Shown here piece by piece: positions 56,252 through 63,961 of a stretch of DNA of 64,000 nucleotides. Position 1 is the first letter of the stretch; the number at the start of each line of letters is the position of its first letter. The notes below the pieces were generated by a model. It was not told the origin of the DNA and made no database searches. It saw only the letters and a list, made by a program, of their open reading frames with translations. Source of the DNA: Pseudomonas sp. Seg1 (GTDB lineage: Bacteria; Pseudomonadota; Gammaproteobacteria; Pseudomonadales; Pseudomonadaceae); contig NZ_AP021903.1 in assembly GCF_018326005.1 (NCBI RefSeq), forward strand, positions 4,701,001 through 4,765,000, in the 5' to 3' direction. Position numbers and translations under genes: made by a program.

Positions 56252-56680
56252 TCACGCCCTCTTCTCCTGCGGCTTGAGGATCTGCAACAACTCGACCGGT
56301 CTGATGTAGTTGCGGCCGTCATTGATGGCGTGATTCTCGACGCTGATATTGGCGAACATCTCATACCGACGATCGTCCTCGATCAGGCGCATGCCACTGA
56401 CGATTCCCGACGCTTCCAAAACGATTTCATGTTCGACGGAAAAGTCCGGATCACCATTCAACGAGCATTTAATCCAGGTGCCGATCTGACCTCTTCGACC
56501 ATGATCCTCATACAAATCAATCAGGTTTCGATCTGAGGTGAAACGCAGGGTATAGGAGGAATATCTCTCGTGATTGATCGAGACAAACTCAAGCCTGGCG
56601 GGGGGGACATTGAGGTGCAGGCACGATGAACACAGTAAAAAACCACCCATCAACAGCCACTTCGCGATACGCAAATTCAA
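56252..56680 (-). pseudogene. Truncated immunity-like lipoprotein
   Basis: A 142-codon copy of the 52446-53371 gene with an intact lipoprotein signal (MNLRIAKWLLMGGFLLCSSC) and the G7 run that keeps signal and body in frame. It breaks off at LQILKPQE, before the second conserved Cys, and ends in KRA. Beyond the stop, another frame resembles the far C-terminus of the full gene (RSTKWIDVDP against RWTPWTDSVP), showing an internal deletion. The TTG start overlaps the upstream gene's TGA (TTGA). Probably exported but not a complete immunity protein. Confidence 0.7.
56265..56645. repeat. Long direct repeat, copy 2 (lipoprotein coding)
   Basis: Counterpart of 52957-53335. It spans the signal-peptide end and most of the immunity-like body of the truncated lipoprotein gene. 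Confidence 0.85.
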
Positions 56681-57204
56681 TGTTTGACCCTCTGTTCCAT
56701 AACGCGCGCAAACTCGGAACTTGCAATACCGACAGGATGGGATTGGTAAGACTCGGAAAAATACCCCGAGGCACTGAACCGGCAGGCCAAGGCATTGCGC
56801 TCTCGTAAAAAAGCCAAGAGCTGTTCCGGTGAAAGAAACGTATTCGAGCCGTCCTCATGATCGCTGTGCACCGATGCCAGACGGGCCGAATATTGATGTT
56901 TGCCAAGTGCACCCTGGCGATCCAGTTCATCCACGGCACCGATTAGAAAGTTCGATTGACCGTGTCTCTCATGAAAATCGAGTCTTGCATCCAGATAACA
57001 CGTCAACGTGTTGCCGTCCTGAATCGTCTTCGAATCACTCTTGAGGATATTCATCAAGTCCGCCTCTGAAGCAAATCGAACTTCAATGGTGCCATTCCCG
57101 GGCACATACGCCATGGCAACAAACTCGATGTCGGATCGCGCAATCTCTGGTCTTTCGGCGCAGGCACTGCAAAGCAAAAAACAAATCCCTAAATACCTTT
57201 TCAA
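56677..57204 (-). CDS. Immunity-like lipoprotein, diverged paralogue
   Basis: A 175-residue predicted lipoprotein (MKRYLGICFLLCSAC). The pattern of the island family is kept in outline: ARSDIEFVAMAYVPGNGTIEVRFASEADLMNIL, TCYLDARLDFHERHG, YSARLASV, and ALACRFSASGYFSESYQSHPVGI, with the two key Cys (strings shown in pieces). It is the most diverged of the five, so it may protect against a different toxin. The start is a TTG at 57204 with AGGA upstream. It is coupled by a TTGA overlap to the truncated paralogue. Confidence 0.65.
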   Translation of the reverse strand: MKRYLGICFLLCSACAERPEIARSDIEFVAMAYVPGNGTIEVRFASEADLMNILKSDSKTIQDGNTLTCYLDARLDFHERHGQSNFLIGAVDELDRQGALGKHQYSARLASVHSDHEDGSNTFLSPEQLLAFLRERNALACRFSASGYFSESYQSHPVGIASSEFARVMEQRVKH

Positions 57205-57279
57205 CCCAACATCCTGTCAATTAAATGAACACCTGAAATACCTGACTACGACGATTGCAGATAAGCGCGCAGTAATTAC

Positions 57280-57813
57280 TCACTCGGCTCCATCAGCCTT
57301 CAAAACAGACAATATTTCTGCCACCGGCATAAACAACGACCGTGTGTAATACGCCTTGTAACCGGTTGCCATAACGACCACCTTGCAAGGGATACTTTGT
57401 TTGCCTTGCAACAACCCTTTCAAGGCACTCTTACTCAGATACTCTGAACTGCGGTATCTGGCGGTATGACTTCTGAAAGAAACACGCGCCAGATAATCAA
57501 AGCCGGATCCTGGCGTTGATTGCCCGTTTTCTTCGATCAATCCCATCGCCGCTTGAGCCATCGTGTGTCCAACGGAAAAATCCGTATCATCGGCCAGTGC
57601 ACAAACAAATACCTGGTCGAAACTGCGGGCATTCTTTTCGCGGGCGAACAGTTCAAGCAGTTCCGTATCCGAATGAAAGCGCACAAGGTAGTAACCACTG
57701 ATGGTGTGGCCGCTACTGATCGAGTCGAACGCTAACACCGCCGGCCGAATATCATGGGATCGGGCGCAGGACACGCAGAACAGGCACACAACGCTCACCA
57801 GTAACCACTTCAT
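57280..57813 (-). CDS. Immunity-like lipoprotein, first of the upstream array
   Basis: A 177-residue predicted lipoprotein (MKWLLVSVVCLFCVSC). It shows the family pattern well: YYLVRFHSDTELLELF, FVCALADDTDFSVGHTMAQA, YLARVSFRSHTARYRS, SIPCKVVVMATGYKAYYTRS and LFMPVAEIL. GGGAG lies eight bases before the ATG at 57813. It has no toxin or PAAR gene in front of it, only the remnant of the unknown gene, so it is an orphan immunity candidate. Confidence 0.65.
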   Translation of the reverse strand: MKWLLVSVVCLFCVSCARSHDIRPAVLAFDSISSGHTISGYYLVRFHSDTELLELFAREKNARSFDQVFVCALADDTDFSVGHTMAQAAMGLIEENGQSTPGSGFDYLARVSFRSHTARYRSSEYLSKSALKGLLQGKQSIPCKVVVMATGYKAYYTRSLFMPVAEILSVLKADGAE

Positions 57814-57842
57814 GGCATCACTCCCTGTATGTCCGCACATTA

Positions 57843-58070
57843 CCGGTCACTCATTGACCCAGCGAAGGCTCCACGGGCGTGGAGAAAGGGTTCCAGAAGC
57901 AGTGCAGGTGTCGTCCGTGAGCGCGCAAAAATGCGCGCGTAGAATGCCGGACCAGAGCACTGGCGACAATCGAATCAATAGCGGATTGCCATTGCGGCAC
58001 TTTAGCCCTCGGCAAACTCGCGCAGCACTTTGCCATCCATGCGATAGCGCACCCACTCTTCCTGCGGCTG
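57843..58070. repeat. Long direct repeat, copy 2 (unknown gene end plus GNAT gene end)
   Basis: Counterpart of 55913-56138. Here the GNAT part belongs to the intact gene, so this is the original and the other is the duplicate. Confidence 0.75.
57847..57975 (-). pseudogene. Remnant C-terminus of an unknown island gene, copy 2
   Basis: The same protein end as at 55917: HFCALTDDTCTASGTLSPRP then WSLRWVNE and stop. The frame can be followed back only about 40 codons before it merges into the space after the GNAT gene. The orphan lipoprotein gene begins about 35 bases downstream. In copy 1 the same remnant is followed by the possible adaptor gene instead. Confidence 0.6.
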
Positions 58071-58481
58071 CGCGCCAAGGGATTTGTAGAAATCGATGGC
58101 AGGGGTGTTCCACTCCAGCACGCTCCACTCGAAGCGCCCGCAGTCGTTGTCGCAGGCGATTTTCGCCAGGTGCCGCAGCAGGGTTTTACCGGCGCCGCCA
58201 CCGCGTTGCTCGGGGGTGATGTAGAGATCTTCCAGGTACAGGCAATTGCTGCCCAACCAAGTCGAATAGCTGAAGAAAAATACGGCGAAGCCGATCGGCA
58301 GACCGTCGCGCAGGCAGATCAGGCCGTGGGCGGTGGCGCCTTCGCCGAACAGGCTGCGTTCGATGTCGGCGACGCTGGCGATGACTTCGTGACGGGCCTT
58401 TTCGAAATCCGCAAGTTCAGTGATGAAGGCGAGGATTTGCGGTGCATCGCTGGGGGTCGCCGGGCGGATTTCGATCGTCAT
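58002..58481 (-). CDS. GNAT-family N-acetyltransferase
   Basis: A 159-residue acetyltransferase of the spermidine/diamine N-acetyltransferase-like group. The acetyl-CoA loop is EQRGGGAGKTLL, with the flanking LYLEDLYITPE before it and EWNTPAIDFYKSLGAQ after it. The substrate is not identified; related proteins act on polyamines or thialysine. It marks the right edge of the toxin island, and a decayed copy of its last ~23 codons lies within the island. Confidence 0.85.
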   Translation of the reverse strand: MTIEIRPATPSDAPQILAFITELADFEKARHEVIASVADIERSLFGEGATAHGLICLRDGLPIGFAVFFFSYSTWLGSNCLYLEDLYITPEQRGGGAGKTLLRHLAKIACDNDCGRFEWSVLEWNTPAIDFYKSLGAQPQEEWVRYRMDGKVLREFAEG

Positions 58482-58532
58482 GGACGGGCCTTGTCGGAAA
58501 AGGAAAACGCCATACTAAGGCCGCATTGCTTT

Positions 58533-58664
58533 TGTGGCGAGGGAGCTTGCTCGCGCTTGGCTGCGAAGCAGGCATAATCCAGGAAATGCGATCTGCCTGA
58601 TCCTCCACATCGATGGGATTCGGGGCCGCTACACAACCCAGCGGGAGCAAGCTCCCTCGCCACC
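58533..58664. repeat. Extragenic inverted repeat, diverged arms
   Basis: GTGGCGAGGGAGCTTGCTCG at the left and GAGCAAGCTCCCTCGCCAC at the right enclose about 90 bases including TTGGCTGCGAAGCAGGC. The layout matches the GAGGGGATTTATCCCC elements (19-139 and others), but the arms read GAGGGAGCTTGCTC instead. Confidence 0.8.
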
Positions 58665-58695
58665 GAGTTTTACTCAGACCATAAACAGGATGTCT

Positions 58696-59349
58696 ATGTC
58701 AGCTACAGCTTTTGCACCTTTGATGGATCTCGCCGCCGAATTGCTGCCCCACGCTCTGGAACCCTCAGACGACGGTGCCCACGACCTCGCGCATCTCCAG
58801 CGTGTTTGGCACAACGTGCGCACTTTGCACGCTGAGGAAGGTGGCGACCTGGAGGTGTTGCTGGCGGCCGTGCTGCTCCACGATTGCGTCGCCGTCGAAA
58901 AGAACTCGCCGCTGCGCGCGCAGGCCTCGCGGCTGGCGGCGGAAAAAGCTTCGGTGGCACTCGCCGAGATGAATTGGCCGGGCGAACAAATCAGCAAAGT
59001 CGCCCACGCCATCGAAGCCCACAGTTTCTCCGCCAACATCACCCCGCTGACCCTCGAAGCAAAAATCGTCCAGGACGCCGACCGTCTCGACTCGCTGGGC
59101 ATGCTCGGCGTCGCCCGCACGTTCTACGTCGCCGGGCGCATGGGTTCTGCGCTGTACGACCCCGTGGATCCTGAAGCGAAACAACGCGACTACGATGACA
59201 AGCGTTTTTGCCTCGATCATTTCCAGACCAAACTGTTGCACCTCGCCGAGGGTTTCCAGACTGCCGCCGGCCAGCGCCTGGCGCGAGACCGCCATCAACG
59301 CCTGAAAGGTTTCATGGAGCAGTTCAAGGAAGAGATCGGCATCGTCTAG
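58696..59349 (+). CDS. HD-domain phosphohydrolase
   Basis: A 217-residue cytoplasmic metal-dependent phosphohydrolase of the HD superfamily (YedJ-like). HD motif residues: H in GAHDLAHLQRV, HD in LLHDCVAVEK, H in HAIEAHSFSA and D in IVQDADRLDSLG. The substrate is unknown; relatives act on nucleotides. The second of two in-frame ATGs (58696) is preferred because AGGA overlaps the first. Confidence 0.85.
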   Translation: MSATAFAPLMDLAAELLPHALEPSDDGAHDLAHLQRVWHNVRTLHAEEGGDLEVLLAAVLLHDCVAVEKNSPLRAQASRLAAEKASVALAEMNWPGEQISKVAHAIEAHSFSANITPLTLEAKIVQDADRLDSLGMLGVARTFYVAGRMGSALYDPVDPEAKQRDYDDKRFCLDHFQTKLLHLAEGFQTAAGQRLARDRHQRLKGFMEQFKEEIGIV

Positions 59350-59459
59350 CGCGTTACTCCGGCGCACGACGATCCTGACTTCAGCAACCTCGGACCTAAG
59401 CCCTGCGCCTGACGTGTTATCTAGATGACGCTGAATTTTTCCGCTGAAGGAACCGCGTC

Positions 59460-60674
59460 ATGTCGCCAGCCACACCTCAGGTCTCAGGCAAGCTGTTCGG
59501 CCTGTTCTGTCTCGCCAGTTATCTGTTGTCGCTGTCCTACGGCTCGACGTTTTTGCTGTCGTTGTTGATCAGCTCTCGCGGCGGCAACGAACACGACGCC
59601 GGCAGTGTGATTTCGGCGGCGATGTTCAGCACGTTTGTGGCGGTGCTGGTGTCCGGGCATCTCTCGGATCTGCTCGGTGCGGCACGTTCGATTGCGTTGT
59701 TCGGCGTGCTGTTGGTGGCGGCCAGTCTGGGCTTTGCGCTGACGCCGGGGTGTGGCCTGCTGTTGTTGTTTTTCGGCTTGCTGCTGGGCCTGGGCTGGGG
59801 CGTGTTCTACACCTTGGGGCCAATCATTGTCGCGAGCCTGGTGAGTCCGGCGCAGCGGGCCAGGTATTTCGCCTTGCTGTCGGGCAGCATGATGACCGGC
59901 ATCGGCAGCGGCCCGTTGCTCGGGCGGGCGGCGAGTGCCATGGGTTTGCCGGTGACATCGGCGTTTTATCTGGCCGCGTTGGCGAGTCTGATTGGCGTGC
60001 TGTTGTTCTGGCTGCTCGGCTCGAGATTGCACAGTACTCAAACCTCCAGCGCGGCAAAAATCACTTGGCGCGCAACCACACAAGTGCTGGGTTCACGCGC
60101 GCTGTTCCCGATCATCATGGTCGGCCTCGGTGGCTGCGTGTTCGGCGGTCTGTCGAGTTTTCAGACCAGTTACGCCGCCGCCCGCTCGCTGGATTATTCG
60201 CTGTTCTTCCTCGGGTTCATGAGCGCGGCGATCAGCAGCCGGATGCTGATCGCAGGCTTCGTGGTCAAGCGTGACCCGCTGCGTGCGTCGTGCCTGCTGT
60301 CGGGGTTGATGCTGGCTGCGATTGTGCTGTTCGCTTTTGGCGTACACAGCGCTTTCAGTTATCTGCTGGCAGCGCTGATGCTCGGCGTCGGTTACGGCCT
60401 CACTTATTCGGTGATCAATGGCCTCGCCGCCAACGAAGCGCCAACCGGCACCACATCGCAGGCCTTGCTGCTGTTCAGTCTTTCGTACTTCATCGGCGTG
60501 TTCGGCTTTCCCTTGCTGGCGGGGAAAATCATTGTTGAACATGGCATGACGACGTTGTTGTTGACCGTGCTGCTGGTTGCGCTGGCGAACTGGCTGATCA
60601 CCGTCGGGCGTTTGTTCTGGCGGCGGATCAACGTCAAAACCGTGGCAGCGAGTCAGACCGTTCGTCGTTCATGA
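59460..60674 (+). CDS. MFS transporter
   Basis: A 404-residue major-facilitator permease with 12 predicted helices. The loop 2-3 motif is VSGHLSDLLGAARSIALF. The sequence resembles drug or sugar efflux members but is not specific enough to name a substrate. AAGGA precedes the ATG. It stands alone between the HD-domain gene and a small secreted protein gene. Confidence 0.82.
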   Translation: MSPATPQVSGKLFGLFCLASYLLSLSYGSTFLLSLLISSRGGNEHDAGSVISAAMFSTFVAVLVSGHLSDLLGAARSIALFGVLLVAASLGFALTPGCGLLLLFFGLLLGLGWGVFYTLGPIIVASLVSPAQRARYFALLSGSMMTGIGSGPLLGRAASAMGLPVTSAFYLAALASLIGVLLFWLLGSRLHSTQTSSAAKITWRATTQVLGSRALFPIIMVGLGGCVFGGLSSFQTSYAAARSLDYSLFFLGFMSAAISSRMLIAGFVVKRDPLRASCLLSGLMLAAIVLFAFGVHSAFSYLLAALMLGVGYGLTYSVINGLAANEAPTGTTSQALLLFSLSYFIGVFGFPLLAGKIIVEHGMTTLLLTVLLVALANWLITVGRLFWRRINVKTVAASQTVRRS

Positions 60675-60738
60675 GGCACCAATCCATAACGAGAGCAGAC
60701 CAACGGAGGGTAAGGATTCCAATCACTGGAGAAGCCCT

Positions 60739-61080
60739 ATGATCCCGTCAAGGTTGACCGCTTTCGTATTCAGCGCCCTGCTCTGTCCCGCGGTTTTCGC
60801 CGCCTCCACGACAGCAACGGGCACAGGCCCTACCGACCCGACCCCGCCACGAGCCCCCGTCATCAACAGTGCCCCCGGCATGAACACCGATGGCTCGGGC
60901 GTCCCCTTGATCAACCAGTCCCCCGCCACCGGCACCGATCCGCGCACGCAAGGCAGTGACCCGGGTCGTCAAGGCGGCATGAACACCCCTGACTCCCCTG
61001 CAGCACCGGATAACACCGGTCCCGGCATCGGCTCGAAAACCACCACCGGTGGCTCGGGCTCTGAAGGTTCCGGTCAGTAG
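60739..61080 (+). CDS. Small exported Pro/Gly/Thr-rich protein
   Basis: A 113-residue protein with a signal peptide (MIPSRLTAFVFSALLCPAVFA|A) and an otherwise disordered Pro/Gly/Thr/Ser-rich body with NxxPG and TGPGIGSKTTTGGSG segments. No fold or family was recognised. Probably secreted or periplasmic; an envelope or stress role would be speculation. Confidence 0.6.
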   Translation: MIPSRLTAFVFSALLCPAVFAASTTATGTGPTDPTPPRAPVINSAPGMNTDGSGVPLINQSPATGTDPRTQGSDPGRQGGMNTPDSPAAPDNTGPGIGSKTTTGGSGSEGSGQ

Positions 61081-61123
61081 TTCGCCGACGCGAGCGTCCT
61101 ATTCAATCCATGAAGAGGTAACC

Positions 61124-61381
61124 ATGAACGTCGATAAAAACCTGGAAAAAGAAGTCCTCACTCGTCTGCTGCACGCCCACCCGAGCGGCTTGGGCAAGGA
61201 GGTGCTGGACAATTATCGGGGCGAGAAAGTCGTGGCCAGTGCCCTCGCCGCCTTGCAGGATCGCGGACTGATTCACCACGGACACGTGACCTGTAACGAG
61301 GCCGGCGAACACTCGTTGAACCTGCCGATCAAGCTCAGCGCTGCCGGCGTTGAAGCGGCGCGCAAACTCGAGCTGCAGTAG
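61124..61381 (+). CDS. Small hypothetical protein, winged-helix-like
   Basis: An 85-residue cytoplasmic protein. The pattern KEVLTRLLHAHPSGL, ALAALQDRGLIHHGHV and IKLSAAGVEAARKL resembles a small winged helix, but no DNA-binding function is shown. GAGG lies seven bases before the ATG at 61124. It follows the secreted protein gene by 43 bases and may share its transcript. Confidence 0.65.
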   Translation: MNVDKNLEKEVLTRLLHAHPSGLGKEVLDNYRGEKVVASALAALQDRGLIHHGHVTCNEAGEHSLNLPIKLSAAGVEAARKLELQ

Positions 61382-61468
61382 CTCCCGGGCCGTTCGCCGC
61401 GTGTGCGGCGGACGGCCAGATCTTTAGGCAGGGCTGGCCAGGTCAGAATTTTGCAGTGCCGCTGTTGG

Positions 61469-61563
61469 CCCCATCGCTGGCAAGCCAGCTGCCACTGGGA
61501 TTACGGCTGTACACAAATACTGAGTTCACCACAAAAACCTGTGGGAGCTGGCTTGCCAGCGAT
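61469..61563. repeat. REP pair (REPIN)
   Basis: ATCGCTGGCAAGCCAGCTGC and the inverse GGGAGCTGGCTTGCCAGCGAT, about 50 bases apart, lie between the small hypothetical gene and the convergent kinase gene. Confidence 0.85.
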
Positions 61564-61572
61564 AGCGGCGGT

Positions 61573-62502
61573 TCAGTCACCGAAAGTCTTGCTGATTAAC
61601 GCATCAACCTCAGCGCTCCCCGGCGAAGTGGCCGGCCCCCAGCGTGTCACTGCCAGTGCCGCCGCGGCATTCGCCCGCCGGGCTGCTTCATGGGCAGACA
61701 AACCCCGCGCCAACCCGGCCACAAATACCCCGGCATGCGCATCCCCGGCACCATTGCTGTCTACTGCTTTTACGGCAAATCCCGGTACATGCCGCCGCTC
61801 GCCCCGCTGGTGAATCCAGCACCCCTGCGGCCCATCGCGCACCACCATCAGCACCTCGTCGGGCAGGTGCTCAGCGAGACGATCCAGTGCGCAGCCGATA
61901 TCTTCAGCGCCGGTAAAGCGCAAAGCCTCGACACTGTTGCTGGTCCACACATCAATGCGCGGCAACAATGCCTGCATTAGTGGCGAATCCGGCGACTCCA
62001 CCAGCGGGCCCGGATCGAACACCACGTTGATCGAGTCCGGCAGCGCCAGCGTCCAGTCAAGCAGCGCCTGCGCCTTGCCCTCATGCAACAGGCTGTAGCC
62101 GCTGAGGTAAACGTAATCGCCCGCTTCGGCCGCGACGCTGTTCAGATCATCAATCGTCACCTCTCCTTCGGCGCCGATGTAAGAAATGAAACTGCGCTCG
62201 GCCGACGCATCGGTCAGCGCCACGCACAAACCGGTGTCGCGCTGCGCAGGCTCAATGATGCCGATGTGAATGCCCTCAGCGTTCATCGACTGCCGCGCCA
62301 GATCGCCGAAACGACCGCTGCCATGGCGACCCAGGTAGACGACCGGTAAACCATTACGCACCGCTGCCGCCATCACGTTGAAACCGCCACCGGCCTCGAA
62401 ACCGGCGGATTGCGCGAGCACGTCGCCACCAATCTGCGGCAGTTTTTCCACGGCCATGACCAGGTCAATGATGACCTGGCCGGTGTGCAACATCTTAGGC
62501 AT
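61573..62502 (-). CDS. PfkB-family sugar or nucleoside kinase
   Basis: A 309-residue ribokinase-like kinase. The N-terminal glycine motif is GFEAGGGFNVMAAA. The C-terminal PfkB signature with the catalytic Asp is DSNGAGDAHAGVF. It overlaps the end of an NCS1 permease gene by eight bases (ATGCCTAA), so permease and kinase form one unit for uptake and phosphorylation of a nucleoside or related compound. The exact substrate cannot be read from sequence; pseudouridine, ribose and other nucleosides are candidates. Confidence 0.82.
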   Translation of the reverse strand: MPKMLHTGQVIIDLVMAVEKLPQIGGDVLAQSAGFEAGGGFNVMAAAVRNGLPVVYLGRHGSGRFGDLARQSMNAEGIHIGIIEPAQRDTGLCVALTDASAERSFISYIGAEGEVTIDDLNSVAAEAGDYVYLSGYSLLHEGKAQALLDWTLALPDSINVVFDPGPLVESPDSPLMQALLPRIDVWTSNSVEALRFTGAEDIGCALDRLAEHLPDEVLMVVRDGPQGCWIHQRGERRHVPGFAVKAVDSNGAGDAHAGVFVAGLARGLSAHEAARRANAAAALAVTRWGPATSPGSAEVDALISKTFGD

Positions 62503-63961
62503 GTGCGTTCTCGACTTGCGCGGCACGGCGATCTTTCGCCCCGCCGAGGACTAGATAAATGCCACCGGCGACCACGAACGTCACGATCCAGCCGAGGCCG
62601 TTGTGGCCCAGCCACGAGTCGGACAGAAAGCCCTTGAACCAGACGTTTTCAGCGGTGGTGCCAATGGTGGTGAAGCTGAAACCGAGCACGATGGCAATCG
62701 CCCACGCGCCGAACGCGCGCCACTCGATGCCGCCGCGATACCAATAAGCGCTGCTTGGGCTGACATCGAGCAAATCGTTGGCGCTGTAGTAGTGACGATG
62801 AATCAGGTCGACCACGAAGATCCCGACCCACGCGGTGATCGGCACCGCCAGCAGGGAAATGAAGGTAATGAACGGGCCGTAGAAGCTGTCGGCGATCAGC
62901 ATGAAGTAGATCGAACCAGCGAAGATCGCCACGATGTCGACCACCACGGCGTAGACGCGTTTGACCTTCAGGCCCAGGGTCAGCGTGGTCAAACCGGCGG
63001 AGTACACCGAGAGGTTGTTCGACAGCAGCAGGCCGCCGAACGCGGTGATCAGGTACGGCACGGCCATCCACGTCGGCAGCATGTCGCGGATCGCCACGAT
63101 CGGGTCAGTCGCCGAGGCCAGATCATTGTTGCCTACCGACAGCAAACCGCCGAGGGTGATCAGCAGCACCAGCGGGATGCCCGCGCCAAACGCGGCGGAA
63201 GCGACTAGGCGCACGGCTTTGACACTGCGGTGCTGATAGCGCGACATGTCGGCACCTGCGTTGGCCCAACCGATACCGGTACCGGCGGCCATGGTGCCGA
63301 TGCCGATGATCATCGCGCTCATCGGTGCAGGCGTGGCGTTGAACACCGCGCTCCAGTCGATGGTGGCGCAGAGGAAACCGCCGACCAGAATATTCAGCGC
63401 GCCGAACACGTAGGTCGCCCACTTCTGGATCACCAGCAACGTGGCGTGGCCAAGGCCGGAAACCGACAAGGTCAGCAGCACAAAAATCGCGATGAAGATC
63501 AGCGTCAGCAGCGGCGCACTTTTCGCCTCGACCGGCGAGCCGAACAGGATCGAGCACAGCGACAGCAGCACGAAGGCGGCGGTGGTGGTGTTGACGGTTT
63601 CCCAGCCCAGTCGCGACATCAGCGAGACCAGCGTCGGGCCGATATTGCCGCGCACGCCGAAGATCGCACGCGACAAGGTCAGGCTCGGCGCGCGACCACG
63701 ACGACCGGCAATCGAGATGATCCCGACCACGGCGAACGAACCGGCGGCGCCGATTATCGCCACGATGATCGCCTGCCAGATCGCCAGCCCGCGAAACGCG
63801 ACCAGTGTGGCCCCCAGCGGCAAACCGAGAATGGAAATGTTGGCAGCGAACCAGACCCAGAACAGTTGCAGTGGATGCCCGTTGCACTCGGCTTCCGGCA
63901 CCGGTTCGATGCCGCGGGTTTCCAGTTGCCCGGCGCTTTGCCCGGCGTTTGATGAACTCAT
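62495..63961 (-). CDS. NCS1-family purine/cytosine-type permease
   Basis: A 488-residue inner-membrane symporter of the nucleobase-cation NCS1 family with about 12 helices. CodB/purine-permease-like stretches include WVWFAANISILGLPLG, TLSRAIFGVRGN and GWANAGADMSRY. CAGGAG precedes the ATG at 63961. Coupled to the PfkB kinase. The operon probably continues outside the window only on the upstream side, where the first 39 bases at the end hold the leader. Confidence 0.85.
   Translation of the reverse strand: MSSSNAGQSAGQLETRGIEPVPEAECNGHPLQLFWVWFAANISILGLPLGATLVAFRGLAIWQAIIVAIIGAAGSFAVVGIISIAGRRGRAPSLTLSRAIFGVRGNIGPTLVSLMSRLGWETVNTTTAAFVLLSLCSILFGSPVEAKSAPLLTLIFIAIFVLLTLSVSGLGHATLLVIQKWATYVFGALNILVGGFLCATIDWSAVFNATPAPMSAMIIGIGTMAAGTGIGWANAGADMSRYQHRSVKAVRLVASAAFGAGIPLVLLITLGGLLSVGNNDLASATDPIVAIRDMLPTWMAVPYLITAFGGLLLSNNLSVYSAGLTTLTLGLKVKRVYAVVVDIVAIFAGSIYFMLIADSFYGPFITFISLLAVPITAWVGIFVVDLIHRHYYSANDLLDVSPSSAYWYRGGIEWRAFGAWAIAIVLGFSFTTIGTTAENVWFKGFLSDSWLGHNGLGWIVTFVVAGGIYLVLGGAKDRRAAQVENAHA

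Noticed and set aside
58534..58695. Upstream extension of the HD-domain protein by 54 codons
   Set aside because: It would translate an extragenic inverted repeat; a normal start with AGGA is at 58696.
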